Positions 47,241-58,507 of a stretch of 64,000 bases of DNA are shown here, piece after piece (within the stretch, counting starts at the first letter, position 1; each line of letters starts with the position of its first letter). The DNA comes from Cyclospora cayetanensis. Taxonomy: Eukaryota; Apicomplexa; Conoidasida; Eucoccidiorida; Eimeriidae. The stretch covers positions 1-64,000 of the forward strand of contig NW_020312403.1 of NCBI RefSeq assembly GCF_002999335.1. Direction: 5' to 3'. Position numbers and translations under genes: made by a program. The notes beneath the pieces are model-generated. The model was not told the origin of the DNA. It saw only the letters and a program-made list of their open reading frames with translations, and made no database searches.

Positions 47241-48900
47241 AGGTCCAGGTGGGCTGTCAAGGCTCCCTGCACGCCTGAGGCACCTTTCGAGGCTCGCTGT
47301 GGACGCATGTATTGCTAGTTACACCACCTCTGGGATGTGCTGGCAACACCTCACTCCCCGCCTGCTGCGAGGCTTCCAGCCTTCGCCTTGTAGAGGGTTG
47401 GAAGCCAGAGAGGCGTCGTTCTGTGCGTCGAAGGTGCTGCACAAGGATCCTGCGGAGGGAGCAAGGCCTCATGGGATCACCTTGCCTACTCCTGTAGGAC
47501 CCTAGAGTACGCTCAGGGAGGTCCCTAGGGTGTGCTGCTGCTGCTTCTTTCGATGCCCGATCGCGTGGGAACGGCGTTGCAGCCCAACTACAGCACAGCC
47601 CCACCAGTGCTGTGAAGCTGTTCTGTTTTCGTTGCTCTGCTTAGCGCGTTCTCTGTGCCAGTGCATCCACTAGGAATTTGAGTGCGCGGAAACGGTAGAT
47701 GGTGGTAGCGTCGCTGGAGTCGTAAAGGCAGTTGCCACCGACCGCGGGAACACCTGTGTCCTTGTGCCAAAGAAGAAGAAGAGACCTTGTGGCTCTTCTT
47801 CCCTTACGGGTACTCTTGCTGCCGGGGGGGGCGTCAGGTAGCAAGAGCATTTGGGGTTCCTGCACGTGCTGCTCTCTAGGGCCGCGCTGAAGTGTGTGTA
47901 TTCAACTAGCGGTAGCAGCAGGACCGACCCGTTAGGCAGGTAGCGTAGATATATAGGCCAACATATCGTATGAATAAAGAGCAAAGGGTGTTGGGTGTGC
48001 AAAGCACACACAACCTGAAGCCCCATAGCAAGTTAGTCACTTCAAGCAGTGTGCAGAAGTCTCTTCTGCTCTGCTCTGAGGGTCTAAAAAAGCCCTCCAA
48101 CCTCTACAGTAGGACACACAAGCCAGACGCGCAACCTATCAAACTGGAAGCACTACAGTGTCTGATGCTCAAATATTTGAAGTCAAGGGGCTCTCTTAGG
48201 GTTTCCCTCGGACAACTCTTCATGACGCAGTTGCATGAAACACCCAATTTCGGACTCACAGGACGCCGCGCCTCCCGTACTAGCGCCCCCCATGAAGTCC
48301 TCTGTGCCTCTACTGGCGTGCTACGCATGTAAAGGCGTCGCGTGTTTCATGGCAAATTTGTTCTCTAGCCTCCTGTATCGGAGTGCGGCCGAAGGTCAGC
48401 GAGCACGGCAGTGGCAAAAGGAGGTAACGAGCCCGCCAGATCTAGCTTTGGGGGGCATCCAGATTCCGTTTTTGTTTCAGCAGATGCGATGGGGTCCATC
48501 AGAACAAAAATTCCCCGTTAAATCGATCAAAGGGGATCTCTCGGCCGCCAACCTGCAGATACAGAGGAGAAATAGGATGAAGCATGCGCGCGAATACTAG
48601 CGCGGGAATGGCACGAGCACTAAGATTCAAGATACGAGTCCCGTCCATTGAAAGCAGGAGGCAGAGAATTATAAGCCCTGAGGGACAGAACGCTTGCCCG
48701 AAGAATTCCGTGTCGCAAAAGAACTTTCCATTTGCTTGACCGTCGAGATGCGCCAGCAGTCGACCGCTCGACCTGAAACCTCAGAATTGAAGCCCTTTTA
48801 CCATGCAAAACCTATTTGTACAAACAAAGTAGACCCTACGCCACAAGTATTTACACCCACGAAGGAGGGAGGATGTGAGCGATGAGTGGAAACTGCAGAG
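47241..48900. other. intergenic stretch with one weak ORF
   Basis: An ATG at 48292 opens 102 codons to a stop at 48600 (MKSSVPLLACYACKGVACFM...). It has a hydrophobic start but no recognised family. Other frames are antisense or lack ATG. No firm gene. Confidence 0.35.
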
Positions 48901-50050
48901 CTAGCACGCATACTCTGCACCATGTGACCAGCGAGAGGAGAGCGGAGATCGGCGTGCAGTGCCGTCGTGTGGAGTAATAAACCAAGAAGAAGCAGGATCG
49001 CGAGCTGCAACGAAGAAATTCCCAGACATAATAATGAAAAGCAACACAAAGAAACGATCGAAACATGCCTTCTCAAAGAAGCCGAAAATCCCATCGGTGG
49101 TTTGGGGTTCTGCGTCGTCGAGGTCAGAAACATCGTCAACCGATAGTCCGAAGCCCTCTTCTCTGTCTTCATCTGAATTAGCAAACGGATAGAGAGCGAA
49201 ATCGTCCTGCATCCAGAGTCGTCGAGAGCGGCCAGGAGCCCCCTAGGTCGGCTCAAGCATATTTTTTGAAGCCATGCGCAGCGCTCTTAGGGGATGGGAA
49301 CCGCTTACCGCTGTCTTCTTGATCCAAGGACTTCGATTCTTTGGTTTGCTGCGAGGCGTTCTCTGTGGCATGAGGAGGCTGGGCTGCTGCTACTGCTGCT
49401 GCCGTGACACTACCCTCGACTCCTCCCCCTGTTGATGCAGTCGCAGCCACTCGCGGTTCGGGCTGCCCTCCCTCATCTGTGGGATTCCGAAGCGCACATA
49501 GGGGGCCTTGAGGCACCCCCAAGACTGGAGGGCCCTCCTCTGCTGCGTCAACTTCCGCGTCTTCAAATTCGTCTTCTGCGAATGACGCGTAAAGAGGAGG
49601 TCATAGTGCATTTCGCGTAGGGGCCGACGAGTTTACCCCGATAGCACATCCGAAAGCGCGCATCGCAGTGACAGTCAGGACGAACACAACGACACACACC
49701 AGCACAACGCAACAAAGCCTCCCTCCCTCGCGCCCAGGAGAACATCGAGACGGGAGGCAAGGAAGGATGGACGCGCCGCAGGATCGCGGGAAGGGAAGGA
49801 GGCAAGGCTCAATGCGAAGTCAGCAGCAGTCAAGGGGAGTGAAGGCGGAGGGAGCACCAAACGGCAGGAGAGAGAGAGAGCAAGCACCTGTATCGTCGCC
49901 TTCGTCTTCGCCCTCATTTTTAGGCTCTGAAGTCTCAGAGGCACGTGGTGCCCCAGTGGCTCTTGACGGCGGCTCGGATGCTGCTCGAGCGGTTGCGCTG
50001 ACCACAAACACACCGAAAAAAGCAGGTGACCCCTTATGCACCGCCCTACG
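48901..50050 (-). CDS. unresolved multi-exon gene, acidic with one membrane segment
   Basis: Minus-strand pieces look like exons. One spans about 49877-50030 (FFGVFVVSATARAASEPPSR, ending at a donor CAG|GTGCTT). One spans about 49314-49580 (EDEFEDAEVDAAEEGPPV, ending at AGCG|GTAAGC). One spans about 48901-49206 (DDFALYPFANSDEDREEGFG, then FFVLLFIIMSGNFFVAA). Together they suggest a protein with a hydrophobic start, a long acidic Ala/Pro/Thr-rich part and a membrane segment near the C-terminus. The phase between the last two pieces did not fit with the simplest acceptor, so borders are uncertain. Further exons may lie up to about 50320, where a piece ends at GCCAGG|GTAACG. No family is recognised. 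Confidence 0.4.
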
Positions 50051-50822
50051 TTGAAGGCTTTGGAAGCAGGCGTGTAGCCAACGAGTGGCGGCTTGCTCCC
50101 TCGCTGCATCGCCACGAGGAGAGAAGATGAAGGAAGGGTCTCTCTCAGAGCACAAAAGGCCTTCCTGCTGCCTTGGCGTCGCATTCCTGGTGTCTCTCCA
50201 GCGCGTTACCCTGGCTCTACATTCAGCGGTGTACTATTCCCCGGGAGGGAAGACGACGCTCCACCCTCAAAAGCAGCAGCAGAAGCGCCAGTGGAGGCGC
50301 TCGGAGGGGTCTTCAATCCTGTTTGACTGGTCTCCTGCGCCTCTCGGACAGTCCGAGGGCGTATGGTGTTCGCTGCTGCTGCTGCCTGCAGCAGGGGAGA
50401 GCAGTGGGCAGTTGTTAATCGGGGAGAGACAGGGGGGTGGGGGGTGGGGTGGGGGAGGGCAGACAGATGCGGCAGTGAAGGCGCAATAGCCACAATGCGG
50501 CAAACGAAGGCAACACGGGCAGCGTACCGAGGCAGCAGCCCGACTGAGCTCGACCTGTTTCTTGCGAAGCGCATGCCTCCATTGCTGCGCACAGGCAGGA
50601 AAGCAAGCAGCACCCTTCTGCACGTGAAGCAGCAGCAAGAGCAACAGCTGAAGGGGGGCAGGCTGTCGTGTTCGAGCTAGGCGGTAGGGGTTGGCTTTCA
50701 TCCTCACAGAAAGCCCCCTCCGCCTCGCCTCTTCAGCGCCGTTTTTGAGCACGTGCATTTGAGCGCAGTAAACTGAAATATCCCCTCAAGCAACGATATG
50801 CAGCTCTTCGCGGGACCGAATC

Positions 50823-50886
50823 AGACGGTAAAGGGGGATATTTTAGACGGTAAAGGGGGATATTTTAGACGGTAAAGGGGGATACT
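50823..50886 (+). repeat. 22-bp tandem repeat, about 3 copies
   Basis: The unit AGACGGTAAAGGGGGATATT plus TT occurs at 50823, 50845 and 50867, identical except that the last copy is cut short. It lies in a gene-free stretch. Confidence 0.95.
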
Positions 50887-52601
50887 GAGCACGAACGGCA
50901 GATGCGCGGCTATATATACACACACAATCGCTGCTGGACCCTGAGCAAAAATACCTTTTCAATGGCAGCAAGAACTTTTCCATTTTGTACCAAGTGGCAC
51001 TGCGCAATCGTTGCTGTAAAAGAGGTACTCACACACACATACATACATATATGCATACACACACACTTAATACACACACCGAGAGACACTGGAATAGGTC
51101 AGCTAAACGTAAGCTTAGCGATAGCGGACCGCGGTTTGGGGCAGGCAAAAATCCGCGCAAAAGCGAATGCGGAAGAGCATCAGCAGTAAGGGAGAAAAAA
51201 GGATCGACACTGGTTCAAAAAGGAGCTGCAAGGAAAGTGGGCGCCAGCAAATAGAGTCCTGCAGCCACAGGCAAGGCAGCCGCAATCTCGGCAGCGCAAG
51301 TACCCTTGATTGCTTCTTCATACAAATCTGAGATTTCTGAGGCTCCCTCCTCGAAAGGCAGCTTCTGAGGAAGTTGTGCCATGAGCGCTACTGCTGCTAT
51401 AGTGGTAGCCCCTGATCGGGCCCCTAATGCAGCCACACACTGCTGCAGCCACGGAAAGCTTTTTCAAGCTCGTCTTTGAACCGCGAATCGGACTCCAAGA
51501 GGGGAAGAAAGCAGGGGCGAAAAGCGTGGTGTTCTGTCCCTCGCTGCTTCCCCGCTCAAGACACCCTGCTGTACAGACTGTGGAAAAGGGGAGGTCGCGC
51601 TACTCTAACGTTTACCCAGATGCTGCTGCCTTCATGAATACCCCTCCCCGATGTCAAACTGTGTCAGAGAGCGAGCTGGGCAAGACATAAAAGAACCTAG
51701 GTGATCTAGACGCGCGGGAGGAATACCCAAAGGACCAGAAGGAAGGCCGTGACGAAGGCTGAAAAAGAACGCCGTCTTAAGATTTGCATCGGAAAACGAT
51801 GAAGGGACTGATCGAAAAAGACGGAGTGCAGTTGGTGGCAGCCAGATAGAAAGGATGGCGAGTGGAGGGGCCAGGAGTGTCGTGCTGCGGCAAACGGGGA
51901 GGTAGCGTCTCAACACAATGTGAGTCAAGAGGCACAGGTATCTATATTATAAGCAACAAGCGCTTCGGCTTTCTTTGAAATAACTAGATGGGGTCAAAAA
52001 GGGGCCTCTGGTTTGGTCAAAGACGGGTGGAGGGGGCCCTTGGGGCCCCTGGGTCAAAGAAGCGAATAGGGTCCAGCGGACCCTAGGGGGCCCCCTATTT
52101 CCTGGCAGCGAATTTGACTCCACTGAGCAAGCAAACAAGAAGCGTAAAATTCCTGTCGAACTTTGTTAATGCTAGATTGCGCGTACATGCGTAATTGAAG
52201 TAAATGCGATGTTGCTCGACTGCTTGTTTTTCTGATGTGTTTCGGTTCCGCCCGTCAGGAAGGGCGGTTTTCTTGCTCTTTTCGTGACAGGGATTTGTGA
52301 GCTTTTCGTGTTGGACGCGGTGTAGCTTCGCTCTACAGCCTTTTCGTTCTCCTGGCCGTCCGAGGCACTGCCGTCCGATCCCCCCAAATCGGTCGCAGAT
52401 GAAGGCGAATCTGCCTTCGTCAGTCTCTTGCCGAGAGTTTCGTCTTTTTTTCTGAGTCGTGAGAAGCCGCAAGCCGTTCCCTGTCTATTACCTCCTGTCC
52501 TGTCCATTCATTCTTCCCCCCCTCCTGCCTTGACAGAAATAGACCTCGATCCGGCGCACAAAAACTTCTACGCTTAAACCTGAGAACCTGGCACTGACAG
52601 G
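50887..52601. other. intergenic stretch with candidate minus-strand exon
   Basis: A minus-strand frame at 51215-51450 reads FPWLQQCVAALGARSGATT, then MAQLPQKLPFEEGASEISDL, and ends in an Ala/Leu-rich part. It has an acceptor-like GTGGCTGCAG inside its 5' end and may be an exon of an unplaced gene. CA/TA microsatellite sequence lies at 51030-51070. From about 51990 to 52100 there are G/C homopolymer blocks and repeated GGGTCAAA words. The segment 52200-52601 is the likely promoter and leader of RBMX2. Confidence 0.4.
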
Positions 52602-55198
52602 ATGTCATTGAACGTAACAGGGGCGTTCAGCAACATCAATGCTGTCCAGCGGTTGAACGCCGAGGAGCTTCGGCTGGGCATCAGTGGGGAGGCCTCGTGG
52701 CACCACCAGTACAAGGATTCCTGCTACATCTATATTGGTGAGCATATTCGTTGCCTGTTGATTTCCTTCTCGGCTCCTGCCCTCTATGAAAGTGTCGTAA
52801 CATATAGAGATGCACGTGTCTCGCAAAAGCAACCGTTTTGGGGGGAGGGGGGGAAAAGCGCAGGGGATATAAGGCGACAGGACGCAGAAACCTCAGCCGT
52901 GTTCGTATGACTAAGGCCCAAGAGTTTCAACTTATTCCGTATGCTGTATCAATAGAAGCACGGGGAAAAGAAGGGCACCACACCACAAATTATCCCTGCG
53001 AGGCATCCATCCTTCCCTTCTCAACCTGCCGATTGGCATTTTTCGTGGCTCCGCGGCATTTGCTCACTCGCCCTTGTTTCTATTTCGTTTGTTGTTTGTG
53101 CGATGGGGGTGTCGAGCGGGGGTACTGTGCCCTTGTTTGTGTCTGTGCGTGTTTGTTTCTCTCTTGATCGCCGAACTTTTCGCTGCAGAGCTCTGTGTGC
53201 AGCTCCCTTCGTGCATGCACGCTGCGTTCTTTCCCAGTACACGGTGCCATTGCCTTTAGGTGGATTAGACCCGCGTCTGACAGAGGGCGATGTTGCGATT
53301 GTTTTTTCCCAATGGGGAGAGCCCATTGATGTCGTCCTCATCAGAGATCAAAAGACAGGTACGCATGAAGGGTCTTAATTATGTAACGACTTTCCTCTGT
53401 TCTCTATCTGGATTCCCTCCGCGTGTATCTAAGTTTCTCTTCGTGAGAGAGTGAATCCCCCTTTTTGCCTTCCCTCCTTCCCATCTTCCGGGTCGCTTCT
53501 CAGCAGGAGCATTTCTTCATCCCTCGCTTTCATCGTCTTCTTTTGGCATAGCCTCACCGTTTCCCTGTGCCGCCCTTTCATTGTCAGGCTCCTGTTCACC
53601 CTCATCTTCGCGATCTTCTGCCTGTGCATTGTCATCACCATCGTTGCTTCATCACCTGTCTCCCTTTTCTTGACCTTTCGCTTTGCATTTTGCTGGCTGC
53701 ACAGGCGTCCCCCGGGGGTTCGGATTTTTGGGGTATGAGGACCAACGTTCAACAATCTTGGCAGTTGATAATGCAAACGGCATGAAACTTTTGCAAAGAA
53801 CTCTTCGTGTTGATCACTGCAAGGATTTCAGGCCACCAAATGCAGACAAAGAGGTACTCCATAACCGTCACCTGATGGTTCTGTTGCTCAAGAGCCTCTA
53901 CATATTGGTTTTTCCCGTGCTGCCCGCAGTGTACGCTTTTACCTTCGGCACTTGCCTGCCACCTCTTCTCTTTTCTGAAGGAACCTTGCTAGGCTGACGC
54001 GCAGACCATGAACTCTGTTCGTGCGCTTGTGTTGCTAGCATGCATGCCTTCCTGCATTGACCCCTTACCCTTAGGTTACCATATGCAGCCTCATTTTCCT
54101 CTACCAGATGCGCTTCCTCCTTGGCTTCGCAATCACGAATGTTTGCTCGACAGGGGATGACTCTTGAACATTCCACGGATGTCCCTCCTCCCTCCCGACT
54201 TTTCCCTCATCATACGCCTCGCCAAACGTACCTTTGTTTCAGTGTAAGTACATGTGCGTAGGTGTGTGGATGTGTGTGCTCCCTTGCGAAGGGTTGTGAG
54301 TACCAGCCCACAGGCGCCGAGGGTGCAGGGATCGATAAGTATTTGGTTACGAAGAGGGAGCAGCAACTTAGCAAGTCGCGTCAGCAACAGCAGCGACTGC
54401 AGGAACAGCGAAAGCAGCAGGCAATGGCCCGCGCCGCTGAGGGGGGTAAAGATGTAGACGAAATGTGGGCTGAAGAGTTTGAACTGATGCTCTCGAAGGT
54501 GCGCCTCTAGGCAACACACGCAGTACACGCGAGTATATATATATACGGAGGCACCAGAGTAAATGCAAATTTATTCATGTATCTCTCCCCGTATTGCTTA
54601 TGGATGTGTTATTTGTCCGCTCATCCGTTGCTTTCTATTTGGGATGCAGATGAATGAGCAAGCGGATGCTGAGGTGTCGGAATTGATGCAAGAAGACAGG
54701 AGGCTTAAGAAGAAGTTGAAAAAAGAGAAGAAGCGCCTAAAGAAGCAAATTAAGAAGCACCAGCGTACAACTAGCAGTAGGAGTAGCAGCAGAAGCAGTA
54801 GTAGCGGCCGAGGAAGCAGATCGGAAGACGAGATGGTGAAAAAGGAGCAGCGGCAGAGCGCTCGGGAAGTAGAGAGGCACAGCAGCAAACGAAGACACAG
54901 CAGCAACGAAAGCACCAGCAGCAACATCAGGGCTCGCCATAAGAGCAGGCGTGATGATAGCAGCAGTGGGCACGACCATCTCAGCGTCAGCAGTGGTAGA
55001 CGAAAAGATGCAGTGACTAAAGCGGAGAAAGTCGCTGCGTCCCCTTCAAGAGAGGCCTCCCGAGAGGCAAGAGACAGAGATCCCCGAGACGAGCGTTCTA
55101 GACGAAACAAAGAAAAGAGCAGCGACAGAGGGTTGGAGAGGGAAAGGCACGGGCGCAAAAGTAGAAGCCGAGACAGAAGCAGTGAGAGGCGTCGCTAG
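52602..55198 (+). CDS. RBMX2: RBMX2 / Ist3-Snu17 spliceosome protein
   Basis: Five exons (52602-52737, 53260-53358, 53705-53853, 54292-54498, 54650-55198) join in consistent phase to 379 residues. The N-terminus [20 protein letters not shown], then [19 protein letters not shown], matches the RBMX2/Ist3 family. The RNA-recognition motif follows: RNP2-like [24 protein letters not shown]1-like [11 protein letters not shown]; and the family-typical [19 protein letters not shown]. After it come [12 protein letters not shown] and [11 protein letters not shown], then a charged helix. The last exon is Lys-rich and then Arg/Ser-rich, ending RRR. Ist3 sits in the RES complex and the SF3b region of activated spliceosomes, where it aids splicing and nuclear retention of pre-mRNA. 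The long RS-like tail is more metazoan-like than yeast-like. Location is the nucleus. The start is fixed by homology, right after the leader. Very confident. Confidence 0.93.
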
Positions 55199-55738
55199 TG
55201 TGACCCCTTGCTGATGCCAAGACGGCTACTCTTCCCTTCAATGAACAGACCGCAATCTGAACACTTAGAAGGCGGGCAATGGTGTGTCAGAACCTCCCGG
55301 AGGCAGTCCCTCGTTTCCAGTACGTCCTGTTTGTCTGCATGTCGAGGTGTTTTAGGAATCGGGTGATAGCCGAAACGCAGTTTTCCGTTCCACTGCTTGC
55401 AGCTATACAGGAGGGCCCTGGGAGCCATCCCCATGTGCGGCACGACGTAAGGCGCAGCTTAGCTGCCTCAAAGGAGAGCAGTCTTACATTTTCTTAGGTA
55501 GAAAAACTAGGAAAAAAGGATATACGCTGGAAGCGCAGTCAAGCCTGAGGGGACGCGCGTGAATTTCCGGATGTTTCGCGCGTGCGTTGGGCGTGAGGAG
55601 TTTCTCCGCAGCGCCTCAAAAAAAGCAAGAAACATGGATTTCAAGAAACATGGAATTCAAGACGCATAGGATGGTGCAAAGCAGCGAGGTCCGCTGAGTA
55701 ACGGCTGGGTAGCCGACCGCATGCACCTCTTCATAAAG
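55199..55738. other. 3' spacer between convergent genes
   Basis: RBMX2 (plus) and the WBP2-like gene (minus) converge here. Small frames on both strands lack motifs. The stretch probably holds both 3' untranslated regions. Confidence 0.5.
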
Positions 55739-56698
55739 CTACAGCACAGACTCAGGGGGGCGGGGTCTACCTGAAAATTCCGGAGCTTGTGGTTGCTGTT
55801 GAGGAGGGGACTGCCCAGGCTGTTGTTGTTGCTGCTGCTGCCACGGCTGTTGCTGCTGCTGCCACGGCTGTTGCTGCTGCTGCCACGGCTGTTGCTGCTG
55901 CTGCCACGGCTGTTGTTGTGGATACCAAGGTTGTTGTTGTGGATACCAAGGTTGTTGTTGGGGGTGTACCTGTGACGAGGGTTGTCCTGGGGGCTGCTGG
56001 TGCTGCTGCTGAGGGGGGGGATACTGCTGCGGAGGAGGTTGCCACTGTTGCTGTTGCCACGGCGGATGCTGAGGTGTGGCGGAAGACGCTGTGAACTGGT
56101 GTGTTTGTTGCGGCATACCGGGTGGTTGTGGTTGCTGTTGCAACTGGGAGTGGGGTGGCTGCTGACCTACGGGTTGAGGCTGCGAAACATACACAATTGA
56201 TGGGTCGCTAGGGTCCACGAAGGCAGCCGCAGCTCCAAATTGCAGTTGTTGCACTAGGGCGTCGTCGGGTTGTTGGTGGTTCCGAGCTTGCCTCCAGATT
56301 CTGAAAAAGATGTTAATGAAGGTTCCGCATCCTCCGGCGTTAAAGGTGAGCGACCAGGTGCTCGTGCCTTGAAGGGGGCTTTCGGCCTCTTGCTTGGGGT
56401 GTACTGTGCCTTCGATATAGTTCGCTCCAAAAATGGGCTGTTTGAACTGCGCCCGTTGCACGAGGTGTAGCGGCAGCTCGCATGAGGAAAAGGATCCATG
56501 CGTCTGAACCTTGCCTTGCTTTAAAAAAACGATGCGCTGGCTGCTGAGAAAAAAGCTGCCGTTTCCCTTTAGGGATACCCCAGGGCCCTTGAGTTTGAAA
56601 CCGATGGATGCGCGTTTCAAGAAAAAGACCTCGCCCGACTGGGGTAGCGGGAACAGGGAGCCGGAAGCGTCCTCCGCCAAAACTGGATTAAGCGCCAT
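55739..56698 (-). CDS. WBP2: WBP2-family protein, GRAM-like domain plus Pro/Gln tail
   Basis: An intronless frame of 319 residues from the ATG at 56698. The first 135 residues match the WW-domain-binding protein 2 family: MALNPVLAEDASGS at the start, FFLSSQRIVFLKQGK, the family hallmark FKQPIFGANYIEGTV, and WSLTFNAGGCGTFINIFFRI. This region is a GRAM/PH-like fold. The rest is a Pro/Gln-rich tail with repeated PWQQQQQ and PWYPQQQ units (55800-55960 on the plus strand). Animal WBP2 carries PPxY motifs that bind WW domains. Here I see PPQQYPPP and similar but no clean PPxY, so WW binding is doubtful. The role in apicomplexans is unknown; membrane or adaptor functions are possible. Identity of the domain is firm. 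Confidence 0.88.
   Translation of the reverse strand: MALNPVLAEDASGSLFPLPQSGEVFFLKRASIGFKLKGPGVSLKGNGSFFLSSQRIVFLKQGKVQTHGSFSSCELPLHLVQRAQFKQPIFGANYIEGTVHPKQEAESPLQGTSTWSLTFNAGGCGTFINIFFRIWRQARNHQQPDDALVQQLQFGAAAAFVDPSDPSIVYVSQPQPVGQQPPHSQLQQQPQPPGMPQQTHQFTASSATPQHPPWQQQQWQPPPQQYPPPQQQHQQPPGQPSSQVHPQQQPWYPQQQPWYPQQQPWQQQQQPWQQQQQPWQQQQQPWQQQQQQQPGQSPPQQQPQAPEFSGRPRPPESVL
55800..55966 (-). repeat. PWQQQQQ / PWYPQQQ coding repeats
   Basis: On the plus strand the unit GCTGCTGCTGCCACGGCTGTT repeats about four times, followed by two copies of GATACCAAGGTTGTTGTTGT. Both lie in the tail of the WBP2-like gene and encode Pro-Trp plus Gln runs. Confidence 0.85.
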
Positions 56699-56718
56699 TC
56701 TTCCCCGCGCCGTACAGA

Positions 56719-57162
56719 CTAGGCGTGGAGAAGAAGGTGCTGCGCGTGTCTGATAGCTCTTTCAAAGGCACTACAACAGATTCGGACTGGGCTGTAGAGG
56801 GGCGTCAAAGGACGGCGGGGAAAGCCGTTCAGGCAAAAGAAAGCCGTGGCTCCAGCAAACAGGGAATACATGCAGCCAGATACTCGACAGAAGTTCCCCC
56901 ATGATAGGATTCCCAACGCAGCCGTAACGCCCCCGCTACCGTGCCACCGGTGAGCTGCTGCAGGCGCAGACAACCAGCCGTTTGTAGGAGGGTTCAGATA
57001 GCCGCTATGAGGGTATAAGGCCCACAATCCAAAGGGAAATGCAAAGAAAGCAAACTTGCTGATGCCGCAGTGCAGGACTGTAGGAAGGGAAAGAAGCGGT
57101 AGGCAGGTCGAGCAACGGCGTAGAGGGCGGAAGCGAGGGGGGGCGCATGCCGCCTCTGCCAT
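56719..57162 (-). CDS. possible small membrane protein, divergent from nothing known
   Basis: An in-frame ATG at 57162 opens 147 codons to a stop just upstream of the WBP2-like gene on the same strand. The middle has hydrophobic stretches (SKFAFFAFPFGLWALYPHSG, MYSLFAGATAFFCLNGF) that could be two membrane segments, and a Gly/Ala/His-rich part between them. No family is recognised. It could be a small organelle membrane protein or the 5' leader of the next gene read by chance; its 21-base distance from the WBP2 start argues for the latter. Confidence 0.3.
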   Translation of the reverse strand: MAEAACAPPRFRPLRRCSTCLPLLSLPTVLHCGISKFAFFAFPFGLWALYPHSGYLNPPTNGWLSAPAAAHRWHGSGGVTAALGILSWGNFCRVSGCMYSLFAGATAFFCLNGFPRRPLTPLYSPVRICCSAFERAIRHAQHLLLHA

Positions 57163-58507
57163 AAGCGAGGGATGGCAGTAACACACGAAGAGATTGCAAG
57201 AACAGCGAGAGAAAAACACTATGACAGAGCCTAAAAAGAGGATTTGAAAAGAAATCCTATTAGAGCAACCATGTGTGTGAATGATTGAAGGGCCTAACAG
57301 GCCACAACGCCGAGGGCCCTATACCCCGTGTGGCAGCAATGTTCATGCTGACTCTGTTCTATGATGTCGCACACCGTGCCGCTCTAGAGCGACAAGTTGC
57401 ACTTTTGCACTCTTCTGCATTACTTTCTGTCTTCGCGTGATCCTGTGTGGCAGTATGCGCAACAACAAAGCATCACGGACGTTTAGTCTTTGCCCCATTC
57501 GCCCCACTGCCATCCAGCGTTTTTCGGTGTGGACTAACTGTTCCCGAAATCCATACTTTGAAGACCCCTGACGCCGAGCGTCATGCCCTTGCAGAGACGA
57601 CACACCAATATGCCAAAAGCCATTGAAAGATGCTTTCGACAGGCTTAGTCGTTGTCTTGCCAACTCAAGAGCTGGTGAACAGAAAATGCCACTAGCGTCT
57701 TAGACCCCGATGACCCCCGAACGCTTGCCATCACACAGGCTCTACCTAACAAGCAAAACATCACACGCAGTGGGCCCTGAATCAATGGGGGCACTTACCG
57801 TTGTCCTATCTCCGCTTAATGAAGAACTGTGGGATTGACTGTTCGATTACGGCGCACTCACATGCTACTTGCTGCAAAAAAGTATGCGGGGTTGGTTCTC
57901 TCGGCACTTCTGCGCGAGTCAGTGTAGCTGGGAGCGCCGTTGCCTTATAAGTATGTGTATGTACGACTAGGTGCGAGTACATACGCATCGAGGTCACAGC
58001 TTTCCGCAGCGCTCATGCAGCCTAGCAGTGGCCTTCCCTCCTTTTTCCTCCAAAGGCCTCTGGCGCTACTTCTGATCAGCACGGGGAGGTAGCAGGGGAC
58101 ATCTCTAGAGATGCTAAACATGAATTTCTAGCAAGCTTTGTAGTGAATTAAGGCGGAAAGACTCTCCCTACGGATCTCAACGAGCGTTGCAATGCAGATC
58201 AGTGTGTGGAATTTCACCAGACAAAAAGACAAACGGCGGCCCATAGTTATCCACATAAAAAGCGGCTTTTTCTCGACATCACAGAAAACTTCTCGAGCGA
58301 ATGGGAGCGGTGTGCGCTACGGTCCTTGCGCTTTGGCAGTCGCCGTACCGCCTCTCCGCTTCAAATATGACAGACCCGAGTACAATTTTAAAATGCGAGA
58401 AGAAAGCGATGCACTCATACGAGAGACCACCATGGCACCTGATGGAATAAGGTCCGAGAGGCCCTAAGGAGAAAATGCAGAGGTGGCAAGACACCCTGAA
58501 GCGGCAG
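57163..58507. other. intergenic stretch, nothing firm
   Basis: Only short frames without motifs are present. A minus-strand frame at 57343-57663 is open but lacks an ATG. The plus-strand ATG at 58192 opens 91 codons without a recognised motif. Confidence 0.45.

Noticed and set aside
52172..52507. 111-codon minus-strand frame with ATG at 52507, divergent from RBMX2
   Set aside because: Hydrophilic, low-complexity translation without motif; only 94 bp from the RBMX2 start, so most likely antisense to its leader.
54598..55158. 186-codon minus-strand Leu/Ser-rich frame
   Set aside because: It is antisense to the Arg/Ser-rich last exon of RBMX2, which is confirmed by homology and splice phase.
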